From positions 1 through 39,290 of the forward strand of contig JAJTEZ010000002.1 of assembly GCA_021298335.1 (NCBI GenBank): 39,290 nt of DNA, in the 5' to 3' direction. The notes under the pieces were generated by a model, which was not told the DNA's origin, ran no database searches, and worked only from the letters and a program-made list of their open reading frames with translations. This stretch comes from Saprospiraceae bacterium (GTDB taxonomy: Bacteria > Bacteroidota > Bacteroidia > Chitinophagales > Saprospiraceae). Numbering within the stretch: position 1 is the first letter of the stretch; each line of letters opens with the position of its first letter. This document shows positions 10,313 through 18,989 of this stretch, one piece after another. A program made the position numbers and the translations under genes.

Positions 10313-11305
10313 ATGAAGCGCACATCTATCCTCGACCTTGCCCGCTTATTGTCCCTCAACCCATCCACAATCTCACGCGCCTTAAACGGTCACCCGGACA
10401 TCAGTGATGAAACACGAGAAAGAGTCAGAACTGCAGCAGCCACATTTCAGTACAGACCAAACCTGCAGGCCAGATATTTTCGTAATAAAAACTCGGGGTT
10501 GATTGCTCTGATACTGCCGGAAATGAATATGTTTTTTGTGCCCGGACTTATGAATGGAGTTAATGAAGCACTCAAAAATTCGGATAAATCAGTTATAATT
10601 TTTATTTCTGACAATGATCCGGAAAGAGAAAAGGAAATCATTGGACATTGCCTGAGCTGGATGGTGGAAGGTGTGTTGATTTCTTTGTCTGACTCAACCA
10701 ATACCCTGTCACATTTGATGCCATTGAAAGAAGCCGGCATCCCTGTACTACTCCTTGACAAGATCATCGAAAGTCCTGATTTTTCTACTCTCTCCATCGA
10801 TGACAGCGACGCAGCAAGACTGGCTGTGACCCATCTCACAAACAAAGGTCTGAAAGCAATCCTGGGCATTTTTGGACATGAAAACCTCATCATGACCCGT
10901 CAGAGAATGGACGGATTCAAGGATGCATTACACCAATCTAATATTTCTTTCTCCGGATATGATACGCTCACATTAAACACGCAGGACAATTTTGAGCAAA
11001 ATCTGGAAAACCGTCTAAGGTCAACACCCTATGATGCACTTTTTGTCATGTCAGATGAACTGTTAATGCTTTCTCTGCCTGTCATACAGAAACTGCAGCT
11101 CTATCCAGCATCTCTCAAGATCGTTTGTATTTCTGACGGAACACTGCCACACCGCATCTATCCACCAGTCACTCATATCCTGCATTCTGGCTTTGACATT
11201 GGAAAATCGGGGGCCATCCTCCTTCTTGAAATGATGAAAGGCCAGACTATTACATTTCACAAAAAATTGTCAGTATCCCTTCAAATCGCAGAACCTAACC
11301 CTTAG
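10313..11305 (+). CDS. LacI family transcriptional regulator
   Basis: MKRTSILDLARLLSLNPSTISRALNGHPDISDETRERVRTAAATFQYRPN is a canonical LacI HTH, followed by a periplasmic-binding-like domain. The ORF-track start at 10259 overlaps the operator; 10313 is preferred. Confidence 0.95.
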   Translation: MKRTSILDLARLLSLNPSTISRALNGHPDISDETRERVRTAAATFQYRPNLQARYFRNKNSGLIALILPEMNMFFVPGLMNGVNEALKNSDKSVIIFISDNDPEREKEIIGHCLSWMVEGVLISLSDSTNTLSHLMPLKEAGIPVLLLDKIIESPDFSTLSIDDSDAARLAVTHLTNKGLKAILGIFGHENLIMTRQRMDGFKDALHQSNISFSGYDTLTLNTQDNFEQNLENRLRSTPYDALFVMSDELLMLSLPVIQKLQLYPASLKIVCISDGTLPHRIYPPVTHILHSGFDIGKSGAILLLEMMKGQTITFHKKLSVSLQIAEPNP

Positions 11306-11314
11306 GCCAAATGT

Positions 11315-13480
11315 CTAATATTGTTCGAGAAGCCTGGATTGCAGCATCACAAATGACTTTTCCATCGTGATCATATCTCTCATGATGTTGAGAGTCTCTT
11401 CAAGATAAATATCCTTTTTCAGATCCTTGATAAATTCTTCATTCCTAGCTTTATTGGACTCATCGAGATTGATTTTTGGCAAGTCAGCTGAAAGGTTGGT
11501 TACCCGCATGCCGGCCACATCATTTTTAAACAAATTCTCAAATTTTTTTGCCTTCTCCTCCCTTTTGTTCATATATGCTCGATACTGAGCAGCCTGCAGA
11601 GGATATCTGGTTTCATCCTTGTTTTCCTTCAACATACCGGCGCTTTCGCGAATCAAATCAAAATCCTTGCTTTGATTGATTCGGCTCAGGCTGGCAGACG
11701 CTATTTTGGCTTTGTTGGTGATCATAACAACATCCTGTCCAAAAGTGACAGGTGTTATTTCAGACCAGGCCATTGGATTTGTATATTCATTTTCCCCTGA
11801 TTCAATGTACAGAAAGTTGTCCGGCAAAACTATGTCCGGAACCACCCCTTTCAACTGTGTAGAGCCCCCATTGACTCTATAAAATTTTTGTACAGTCATT
11901 TTCACATTGCCCAAAGGCTTCATGTCCTGTAATCCATTCACCCCCCTGTCCAGATCGTAAAACCGCTGTACTGTACCCTTTCCAAAAGTGGAATTGCTTC
12001 CCACAATCACTGCCCGGTTATAATCCTGCATGGCTGCAGCAATAATTTCTGATGCCGAAGCACTGTATTTATTCACCATAATAATCAGCGGACCATCATA
12101 TTGAACCTCCGGATCTTTGTCGTTATACAAAAATGGACGCGATTCCCTCCCTTTTACCTGTACGATTGGGCCATCCTTCAAAAACAATCCGCTCATTTCT
12201 ACCACATCCTGTAACGACCCACCCGAATTGTCGCGCAAATCTAAGATAATACCATTCACTCGCTGTGCCTTGAGTTTCTTTACTTCATCAGCGACATCTA
12301 CTGCGCAGGAATTGCCTCCCTCAGTTTCAAAAGACGAATAAAATTTGGGGAGGTGAATATAACCCACCTGATTAATCTTTCCATCCAGGTGCAAAATCAC
12401 AGACTTAGCCTTTGAATCCTCCAGCTGCACCTCATCCCGTACAATTTCGATTTCCGTGATACTATTATCTTTCTTTTTTACAGTCAGGATTACAGTAGTC
12501 CCCTTCTTTCCTCTGACAAGCTGCACCACATCATCCACGCGCATGCCGGCAATATCCACCGCTGGCTGGCCTTTTTGTGCTACTTTCAGAATGATGTCGT
12601 TGTCTTCCATTTTTTTTGTCTTCCATGCCGGGCCTCCTACGACTATACTGAAAATCTTTGTATGTTCTCCATCAGTCTGCAATCTAGCGCCAATACCTTC
12701 CAGTTTGCCCCCCATATTGATATCAAAATCCTGCTTTTCCTTTGGACTAAAGTAGTCCGTATGAGGGTCAAAATAATTCGCAATCGTGCCAAGATACGTT
12801 TCCATCCTGTCTGACCTCCTTAATTTGGCCATTCGGTCAAAAAAATCTGTATAGCGTTTCTTAATTTCCTTTACTGCTTCTGCTTTCAGTTCTTCTTCTG
12901 TCTTATTCCCTTCTTTATTCTCTTTTTTCTTTTGATCTTCCATCGTTTGCACCCATCTGACCATGACTTCAAACTGAATATTTTCGCGCCACATTTCTTT
13001 CATGGCAGCGTCATTCTTGGGATAATCCTTTTTGTCGGGATCTGTTTCCAGATAATCTGCACGACTAAAATCCATCGGCGCATCGATCACCTCCTGAAAA
13101 AATGTTCTGGATTTCTGGATGCCATTCTCCAGCATGGGCAGTGACAAATCAAAAAAATCAAATGTATATCCGTTTACCTGATCATCCAGCAAATACTCAT
13201 ATTTTTTCAGAGTGTTCATGTCAGCCTGTGTCAGATAACGCTTACCTCCGTCTATTCTTTCCAGATAGTTTTTAAACAAATACTTGCTGAATTCGTCATC
13301 AACGGGCTTGGGAGCCATATGGCCCATACGTATCGTCTCCACCAGTACCTGCAGAATCACTGATTCCTTGTCTGTTGATACTATTTCCACCTGCTTGGGC
13401 TTGAACATAAACCACCCCAGCAATAAGGCAACTACCAGTGAACTTCTTACTAACATTTTCTTCCAATTTAAACTATTCAT
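11315..13480 (-). CDS. carboxy-terminal processing peptidase (S41, PDZ domain; Prc/Tsp-like)
   Basis: 721 aa; PDZ region (GGPAWKTKKMEDNDIILKVAQKG), S41 motifs (ILDLRDNSGGSLQDVVEMSGLF, VNKYSASASEIIAAAMQDYNRAVIVGSNSTFGKGTVQ). Confidence 0.95.
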   Translation of the reverse strand: MNSLNWKKMLVRSSLVVALLLGWFMFKPKQVEIVSTDKESVILQVLVETIRMGHMAPKPVDDEFSKYLFKNYLERIDGGKRYLTQADMNTLKKYEYLLDDQVNGYTFDFFDLSLPMLENGIQKSRTFFQEVIDAPMDFSRADYLETDPDKKDYPKNDAAMKEMWRENIQFEVMVRWVQTMEDQKKKENKEGNKTEEELKAEAVKEIKKRYTDFFDRMAKLRRSDRMETYLGTIANYFDPHTDYFSPKEKQDFDINMGGKLEGIGARLQTDGEHTKIFSIVVGGPAWKTKKMEDNDIILKVAQKGQPAVDIAGMRVDDVVQLVRGKKGTTVILTVKKKDNSITEIEIVRDEVQLEDSKAKSVILHLDGKINQVGYIHLPKFYSSFETEGGNSCAVDVADEVKKLKAQRVNGIILDLRDNSGGSLQDVVEMSGLFLKDGPIVQVKGRESRPFLYNDKDPEVQYDGPLIIMVNKYSASASEIIAAAMQDYNRAVIVGSNSTFGKGTVQRFYDLDRGVNGLQDMKPLGNVKMTVQKFYRVNGGSTQLKGVVPDIVLPDNFLYIESGENEYTNPMAWSEITPVTFGQDVVMITNKAKIASASLSRINQSKDFDLIRESAGMLKENKDETRYPLQAAQYRAYMNKREEKAKKFENLFKNDVAGMRVTNLSADLPKINLDESNKARNEEFIKDLKKDIYLEETLNIMRDMITMEKSFVMLQSRLLEQY

Positions 13481-13534
13481 GAAATTTATATCGATGTGTA
13501 TGGCAACAACTACAGCCTTGATAAAATCGCTTTA

Positions 13535-13542
13535 CAAAGGTA
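13535..13542 (-). promoter_or_regulatory. candidate -7 element for the S41 protease gene
   Basis: Minus-strand TACCTTTG matches TAnnTTTG, about 55 nt upstream of the ATG. Confidence 0.4.
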
Positions 13543-13718
13543 TTTGTTTTCACCGGAGCTTTATCATCTGACCTTATCTTTGTCGTTTGTTCCGTCAAAC
13601 AATCATCCAAATAACCAGAATATCATGCAGTTTATACACTCAAAATCAGGTTTTAACAAAACAATAACGACAAACGAATCCTGTCTCTCTACCAATGGTT
13701 CGAACACGACTAAATTCC

Positions 13719-14672
13719 TCAATCACCCAATGCTGATATTTTGCTCCTTTCCAGGACGTGCATGATCTGATCCGTAAGGTAAGACCCTGCAAGAGGATCT
13801 GAAACCATTCCAGTTTTGCCTTCTTGCTGCAGGATGTGCTGGCAATGTAGGCTGATGCGGGAAAGTTCGTCGCCCATTGAAGTATCCATTCCAAAAGCTG
13901 CATGCGCCATTCCCAAATGCGCAGAAAGCAACTGATATGTGACGGGAATCAGGGGATGTATTTCGCTCCATTCCTCCTTCACTGGACTAGTTTTTGCGAT
14001 TACAAACACGGGGTTAGGCAAATCTTGCCTTTGGTTCAACTGATGGATGAATCGGAGCTCTGCCACCTGAGCAAAAAAGTCTGGTTTCAACTCGATAACC
14101 AACAGCAATGCTTTCTCGTTTTCAACTTCCCTTAGTTGCATTGCCTGATGTATTTGATGCGACCTGCTTCGAAAATCCTGCAATGCATCCAATCGGATCA
14201 TTTGATGTGTTTGAATCTCACGATTGCCGGCAATTAATATGTTTGCAGCTGCTTCTGGAGACAATTGTTGTAAAAAGGTCTGTAGGTCTGCACAAAATGG
14301 ACCATTTGCCAAAGGTACGTCCAGAATCACAGGCACCATTTCAATATAGATGCCCGCCAGAAGATCTTCCAGATTCCAGTTTTCTCCGACATGAAACCAC
14401 AGGCAGCTGGCACCTCTTTCCAGCATTCGCAAAGCAATTTCATTGGCCCGGCTGGCCGTTTTTTCTACAATGTGAACACCAGGAAGCGTGGCATGTGTAT
14501 CCACTGATGGGAGAAAAAAAGCTTCATCGGCGGTCAGAAATGGGCTAAATCCTCCAAAGCCTTCCAACTGATAGGCAAGCTTCTGAATATCTGTGTTGCC
14601 CTTTGCTTCCTGGGATGCTTGCAGCATCCATTGTTGTCTGTCTGTTTCTTTAAAGTTGCTCCAATCAGGCAT
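13719..14672 (-). CDS. methylmalonyl-CoA mutase small-subunit-like protein (truncated)
   Basis: Start MPDWSNFKETDRQQW; C-terminal GMDTSMGDELSRISLHCQHILQQEGKTGMVSDPLAGSYLTDQI resembles the mutase DP.AGSY motif. About 317 aa, shorter than typical mutase subunits. Confidence 0.65.
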   Translation of the reverse strand: MPDWSNFKETDRQQWMLQASQEAKGNTDIQKLAYQLEGFGGFSPFLTADEAFFLPSVDTHATLPGVHIVEKTASRANEIALRMLERGASCLWFHVGENWNLEDLLAGIYIEMVPVILDVPLANGPFCADLQTFLQQLSPEAAANILIAGNREIQTHQMIRLDALQDFRSRSHQIHQAMQLREVENEKALLLVIELKPDFFAQVAELRFIHQLNQRQDLPNPVFVIAKTSPVKEEWSEIHPLIPVTYQLLSAHLGMAHAAFGMDTSMGDELSRISLHCQHILQQEGKTGMVSDPLAGSYLTDQIMHVLERSKISALGD

Positions 14673-14789
14673 TTTCCTGAATTTTTTACAAATGTAGCGC
14701 AAAGCTGAGAGCTTTGTATCTGTTGGAAAAAGGATTGTTGTGTAAACCTTGCTCCTTATAAAATGTTGTAATGAAAAATTAAAACACCC

Positions 14790-15395
14790 ATGGAAAGTGT
14801 GAAAAGTCCCGTGATGTTGTATACCGAACAAACTCCCAATCCTGAAACATTGAAATTTGTCACCAACAAAATGTTGTACAGAGGTACTGCAGATTTCAGG
14901 GAAGAGGCACTTGCGAAGGAATGGTCTCCACTGGCAACAGCATTGTTTGGGTTTCCCTATGTAAAAGGGGTATATATCTGCAATAATTTTGTAACTGTCA
15001 CAAAGGAGTTCAACTATCTGTGGGAAGATATGATGCTTCCTCTGAAAGATTTTATTAAAACATATGTCTCCGATGAAAAAGAGATTATCCTGACCGGTTT
15101 TGAAGAGGCGATGGCGGCTATCGAAGCTGAGGCAAATGCAGCTGTATATAGTGGAGAAGACGGTGAATTAATCAAAAAAATAAAAGACCTGATCGATACG
15201 TACGTAAAACCTGCTGTTGAGATGGACGGCGGAAATATAGAATTTAAATCTTTCCACCAGGGCATTGTAACTGTAGTTTTGCAGGGTTCCTGTAGTGGCT
15301 GTCCTTCATCAACTGTCACTCTCAAGTCTGGCATTGAAGGAATGTTAAAGCGAATGGTTCCTGAAGTTCAGGAAGTGGTGTCTGAAATGGGGTAA
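14790..15395 (+). CDS. NifU/Nfu family Fe-S scaffold protein
   Basis: N-terminal Nfu domain (MLYTEQTPNPETLKFVTNKML) and C-terminal NifU domain with CxxC (VEMDGGNIEFKSF...VVLQGSCSGCPSSTVTLKSGIE). Confidence 0.95.
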   Translation: MESVKSPVMLYTEQTPNPETLKFVTNKMLYRGTADFREEALAKEWSPLATALFGFPYVKGVYICNNFVTVTKEFNYLWEDMMLPLKDFIKTYVSDEKEIILTGFEEAMAAIEAEANAAVYSGEDGELIKKIKDLIDTYVKPAVEMDGGNIEFKSFHQGIVTVVLQGSCSGCPSSTVTLKSGIEGMLKRMVPEVQEVVSEMG

Positions 15396-15422
15396 TTACC
15401 GCCAACATTTGAAACCTAAATC

Positions 15423-15793
15423 ATGAACGTTGAAAAAATCTACAAAAGCGGTCGTCCCGGTGAACTAGCTGCAGTTTCATATTTGGTACATCAAGGGTGG
15501 TCAATCAGAGAGGTAAACTGGCGATTCAGAAGGGCAGAAATTGATATCATTGCCGAATTCAGGCAAACCATCATTTTTGTGGAAGTAAAAAGCCGTACCT
15601 GTCCGAAAAGCCCTCCTGAGCTGGCAGTGTCTGCTCAGCAGGAGTCACGCCTTGCAGATGCAGCCAGGGAATATCTATGGATAAATCAATGGACGGGTCC
15701 TTTCGTTTTGATGTCATTGCGATTTCCATACACCCACAGCAGGAAGCCAAAATCACACATTTTGAAGACGCATTTTTTCCTGGCCACCACTGA
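15423..15793 (+). pseudogene. YraN/UPF0102 family putative endonuclease, frameshifted
   Basis: Frame 1 gives GRPGELAAVSYLVHQGWSIREVNWRFRRAEIDIIAEFRQTIIFVEVKSRT...AAREYLWINQWTGPF; the expected continuation RFDVIAISIHPQQEAKITHFEDAFFPGHH* is in a different frame, ending at 15793. Break at about 15699-15706. Confidence 0.8.
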
Positions 15794-15804
15794 GAGAGGT
15801 TCAC

Positions 15805-16872
15805 TTACTGATACTGAATATACAATGGTTTAGGATGCAATTGCAGGATTTCCTCGTGACTAAGTAGCCTGTAAGGAGGGTCTTTTTTGTCATTTTGATA
15901 AAAAAGCTTGAATCCGGTAAACTGAATTGGCTTTCGCCCAACCACGTTTTTATATGTGTGCTTTTTCTTTGCAGGAAAGCCAAAACCATCCATATTGATA
16001 ACAATCTGAACATGTTTGTTTTTTTGAATCTTTCGATAATCTTCTATCATGCCTTCAGTAAACCGATGAACGACCAGAATTTTGGGAGGTAGTCTGTGTT
16101 TTTTTACCAGTGCCGCGAGCCATTTCGAGGCGTAATTGATATCATCTGCATGCATGGAACCAATTTTTGATCCCGGTACACTTCCGTCTCTCATCGACCA
16201 TTCCGGATCAAGAGCCAAATGAACATCGGGCATCATCAGATATTCCCGAAGGAGCGAAAGTTCGTCCCTCACGGTGCTATGTCCTACCTGTATGTCTAAA
16301 AAGGTGATGCCTTCTGCTTTTCTGGCCAGTCTGATTGCTTTATTCATTTGATGGGCAGGCATTCTGAGTCTGTATTTTTTTCCTTTACCCGGAGATTTTT
16401 GAGCTGTTACTGCAATGTAATGGATAGCCGGCATGACTGGTGTGAGGGGATCTGCCTGATTCCACGATTCACTTTCTGAGTCCAAAAGTTTCAATAATTC
16501 GTCTTCATCAAGCGAGCCAAGAATGCCCATATGTGATGAGTAGAAATTTCCGTACATCGCAACGATACGGTTAAATGGAAGGATGGCATCGCAAACAGGA
16601 ACAGGCAAAAATGTAGCAGGAGTATCCGGGATGAGAGTATCAGTAAGCATCAATTGTCTTGCCTTTTGCATGTAGAGAGCAGAGTCTGTATTTTCGGTCA
16701 GAATCTCCGTCCCGCCTTGTTTATTGGATGGCAACTCTTTCTCCAATGACCGACCTGAAGATGCGGAACTCATTTTGTCACAGGAAAATATACAGAAGAA
16801 CAGTAGTGGCAGGATAAGACACCTCTGCAATACCACAGAGATTAACATTTGATTCATTGCGGTTTCATTCAA
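15805..16872 (-). CDS. hypothetical lipoprotein, possible TIM-barrel (glycoside-hydrolase-like) domain
   Basis: Signal + lipobox LLFFCIFSC; alternating beta/alpha pattern with YIAVTAQ, ITFLDIQVGHSTV, VHLALDPEWSM, ILVVHRFTEGMI, VQIVINMDGFG. No family confidently recognised. Confidence 0.6.
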   Translation of the reverse strand: MNETAMNQMLISVVLQRCLILPLLFFCIFSCDKMSSASSGRSLEKELPSNKQGGTEILTENTDSALYMQKARQLMLTDTLIPDTPATFLPVPVCDAILPFNRIVAMYGNFYSSHMGILGSLDEDELLKLLDSESESWNQADPLTPVMPAIHYIAVTAQKSPGKGKKYRLRMPAHQMNKAIRLARKAEGITFLDIQVGHSTVRDELSLLREYLMMPDVHLALDPEWSMRDGSVPGSKIGSMHADDINYASKWLAALVKKHRLPPKILVVHRFTEGMIEDYRKIQKNKHVQIVINMDGFGFPAKKKHTYKNVVGRKPIQFTGFKLFYQNDKKDPPYRLLSHEEILQLHPKPLYIQYQ

Positions 16873-17000
16873 TTTCTTAACAAATTGTATAAAATTACAA
16901 AAAATCTACCAATGCTCTGAATAGCCAGGCAAAAAATAATGCTGCTATGAGTTATCTTTTTTAAAATTTTAGGCAGAAACTACTATTATTGCCCAGTCGT

Positions 17001-17936
17001 TCAGATAGGTTTCACTTTATAACCTGCTGCGCGAAGCAATCTGATTATGCCCTTATTTCCTCCGAGATGACCCGCGCCTACGGCAAAAAAAACTGATTGA
17101 AACCTTGACTGATCAAGAATGGGCTGCACCCAACTCTCATTACGTTTTCTAACAAGTTTGTCTTCGACGCCCTTCATTTCCTGACTTTCGCTGCTGATAT
17201 ATGTCGACATGGCATCCACATCCTGCGACAAGTATAATGTTGTCAGTTCATCCTGAGAAGTCGATTCGGCAGATGACTGTTCCCGAATACCGGTCACCAA
17301 CATTTCTGCCTGTGCTTCGTAGGGAATATCGTCAAACAGAGAAATTTGAAAGTCAATAGTTTCGAGACCTCCGGTGGTTTTCCCCATGCTATTAGCCAGA
17401 CTCAGAAACTCCATCTCGTAAGACTTCATTTTTCCGTTATTTAAACTGGAGGGGTCCATATCAGTGCTCGAAAAGATAGAAAGAAACATAGGTTTCATTC
17501 GTTCTACCATAAAAATGGGAAGGCCAATCTTTTGAAAGTGATTCTTTACAAGCGAATAGTCATCTTCTGAGAGAAGGTCTTTTATTGTCAGGTTGTCTTT
17601 CATAAATATTTTGCCCATCATTCCCATGAGAGAAGACATATCCGACATTTCATTCATATCGATTTCAAAAACAACTTTTTTTGATTTTTCCAGTGCAGCC
17701 ATAGTCCCAGGAGGTAAAAAGAACTTTGATCCATCAATGAGGTGGATCGTACCAAAAATGTAGGAGGGTTGTTTAATGCCTGGACCTGAAATTTCCCATA
17801 ACAGCGATTTTTCTAATGGAAGTTGTTCTGCCTTTCTCTGCACTGAACACGAGGCCAAGAGAACTAAAAACAACACAGCAGAGAACATAGAAATCAACCG
17901 GGAAATACCCGGAATAAAAATACGGCAATGATTCAT
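17001..17936 (-). CDS. TraB/GumN family protein
   Basis: LLWEISGPGIKQPSYIFGTIHLID...LPPGTMAALEKSKKVVFEIDM...METIDFQ-like GGLETIDFQISLFDDIPYEAQ...FFAVGAGHLGGNKGIIRLLRAAGYKVKPI. Confidence 0.92.
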   Translation of the reverse strand: MNHCRIFIPGISRLISMFSAVLFLVLLASCSVQRKAEQLPLEKSLLWEISGPGIKQPSYIFGTIHLIDGSKFFLPPGTMAALEKSKKVVFEIDMNEMSDMSSLMGMMGKIFMKDNLTIKDLLSEDDYSLVKNHFQKIGLPIFMVERMKPMFLSIFSSTDMDPSSLNNGKMKSYEMEFLSLANSMGKTTGGLETIDFQISLFDDIPYEAQAEMLVTGIREQSSAESTSQDELTTLYLSQDVDAMSTYISSESQEMKGVEDKLVRKRNESWVQPILDQSRFQSVFFAVGAGHLGGNKGIIRLLRAAGYKVKPI

Positions 17937-17988
17937 GAAAAATTAAGTCAGCAATGAAAATGAATAAATGAATTAAATATCTAAAGAA

Positions 17989-18738
17989 TCAAATGGAAGC
18001 TGGTGGATTTGTCCTTTGACGATTTGCTTCGTACAAAAGGATTCCTGTGGCCACGGACACATTGAGAGAATCAAATTGTCCGCCGCCGGGGATGCAAATC
18101 GTATCATCCACAAGATCCAGAACTTTTGGATGAAGTCCCTTTTCCTCAGATCCCAATATAATCGCAACTGGCTCCATCAGATTGACTAGGTGCGGGGCGA
18201 CTCCTTTTTGTAGGCTTGTGGCGACAACTCTGATGCCGAGTGACTGTAAGTCACTGACCAGGTGCAGAATACTTGCCGCCCTGCTTACAGGAAGTTTGAG
18301 AAGGGCGCCAGCTGATGCCTTCACCGTATCTTCATGTATCCGCCCGGAAATATTTCCCGCAAGAACCAGTCCATGTGCACCAAAGTAGCAGGCTGAGCGG
18401 GCAATAGCGCCAATATTTCTGACATCAGTGATTCCTTCGGTTACAAGTATGAGCGGTTGTTTTGATGTCCTGAACGCCCGTTCAACCATTACGTGAAAAT
18501 CTACATAGGTTAGCGGTGAGATAAAAGCCACAACACCCTGATGGGCTCTGTCTTTAGCGACTTCATTCAGCTTGACCTCTGGCACTCTGGCGAGGGGTAC
18601 ATTCAGTTCAGTACAACTATGTCTCAATTGAACTTCAAATTCACCGCGCACAGAGTTTTGGACCATGACCTTTTCAACTTGGATGTCAGATGCCAACGCC
18701 TCTAAAACTGCGTTCCTGCCATAAATAATATCCGGCAT
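17989..18738 (-). CDS. rlmB: 23S rRNA (guanosine(2251)-2'-O)-methyltransferase, SpoU family
   Basis: IIYGRNAVLEAL; VTEGITDVRNIGAIARSACYFGAHGLVLAG; VAIILGSEEKGLHPKVLDLVDDTICIPGGGQFDSLNVSVATGILLYEANRQR. Confidence 0.93.
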   Translation of the reverse strand: MPDIIYGRNAVLEALASDIQVEKVMVQNSVRGEFEVQLRHSCTELNVPLARVPEVKLNEVAKDRAHQGVVAFISPLTYVDFHVMVERAFRTSKQPLILVTEGITDVRNIGAIARSACYFGAHGLVLAGNISGRIHEDTVKASAGALLKLPVSRAASILHLVSDLQSLGIRVVATSLQKGVAPHLVNLMEPVAIILGSEEKGLHPKVLDLVDDTICIPGGGQFDSLNVSVATGILLYEANRQRTNPPASI

Positions 18739-18989
18739 AATGTCAAATTAACATGCTACAAAGATGCGAAATTTATCGGGATAAACCATAACCTTTGCTT
18801 TAAATGAAGTAGTGCCCTGACAATCTACACAAACATGCGTTTCTTATCTTGTGAAAAATGGTTTGCCGAATTGAAAAGTCAAAAATCTTTACGAAAAGAA
18901 TACCAGATTAGAAAATCTTATCGGATAAGAAATTGTTTCGTTATTTTTATGGTTTGATTTTTATTTATCAACAATCTAACAGAAACCTT

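Noticed and set aside
14108-14548. 146-aa plus-strand ORF over the mutase-like gene
   Set aside because: Opposite the better supported mutase-like ORF; no domain signal.
15690-15833. Programmed ribosomal frameshift in yraN
   Set aside because: No convincing slippery heptamer plus structure; a single missing base is simpler.
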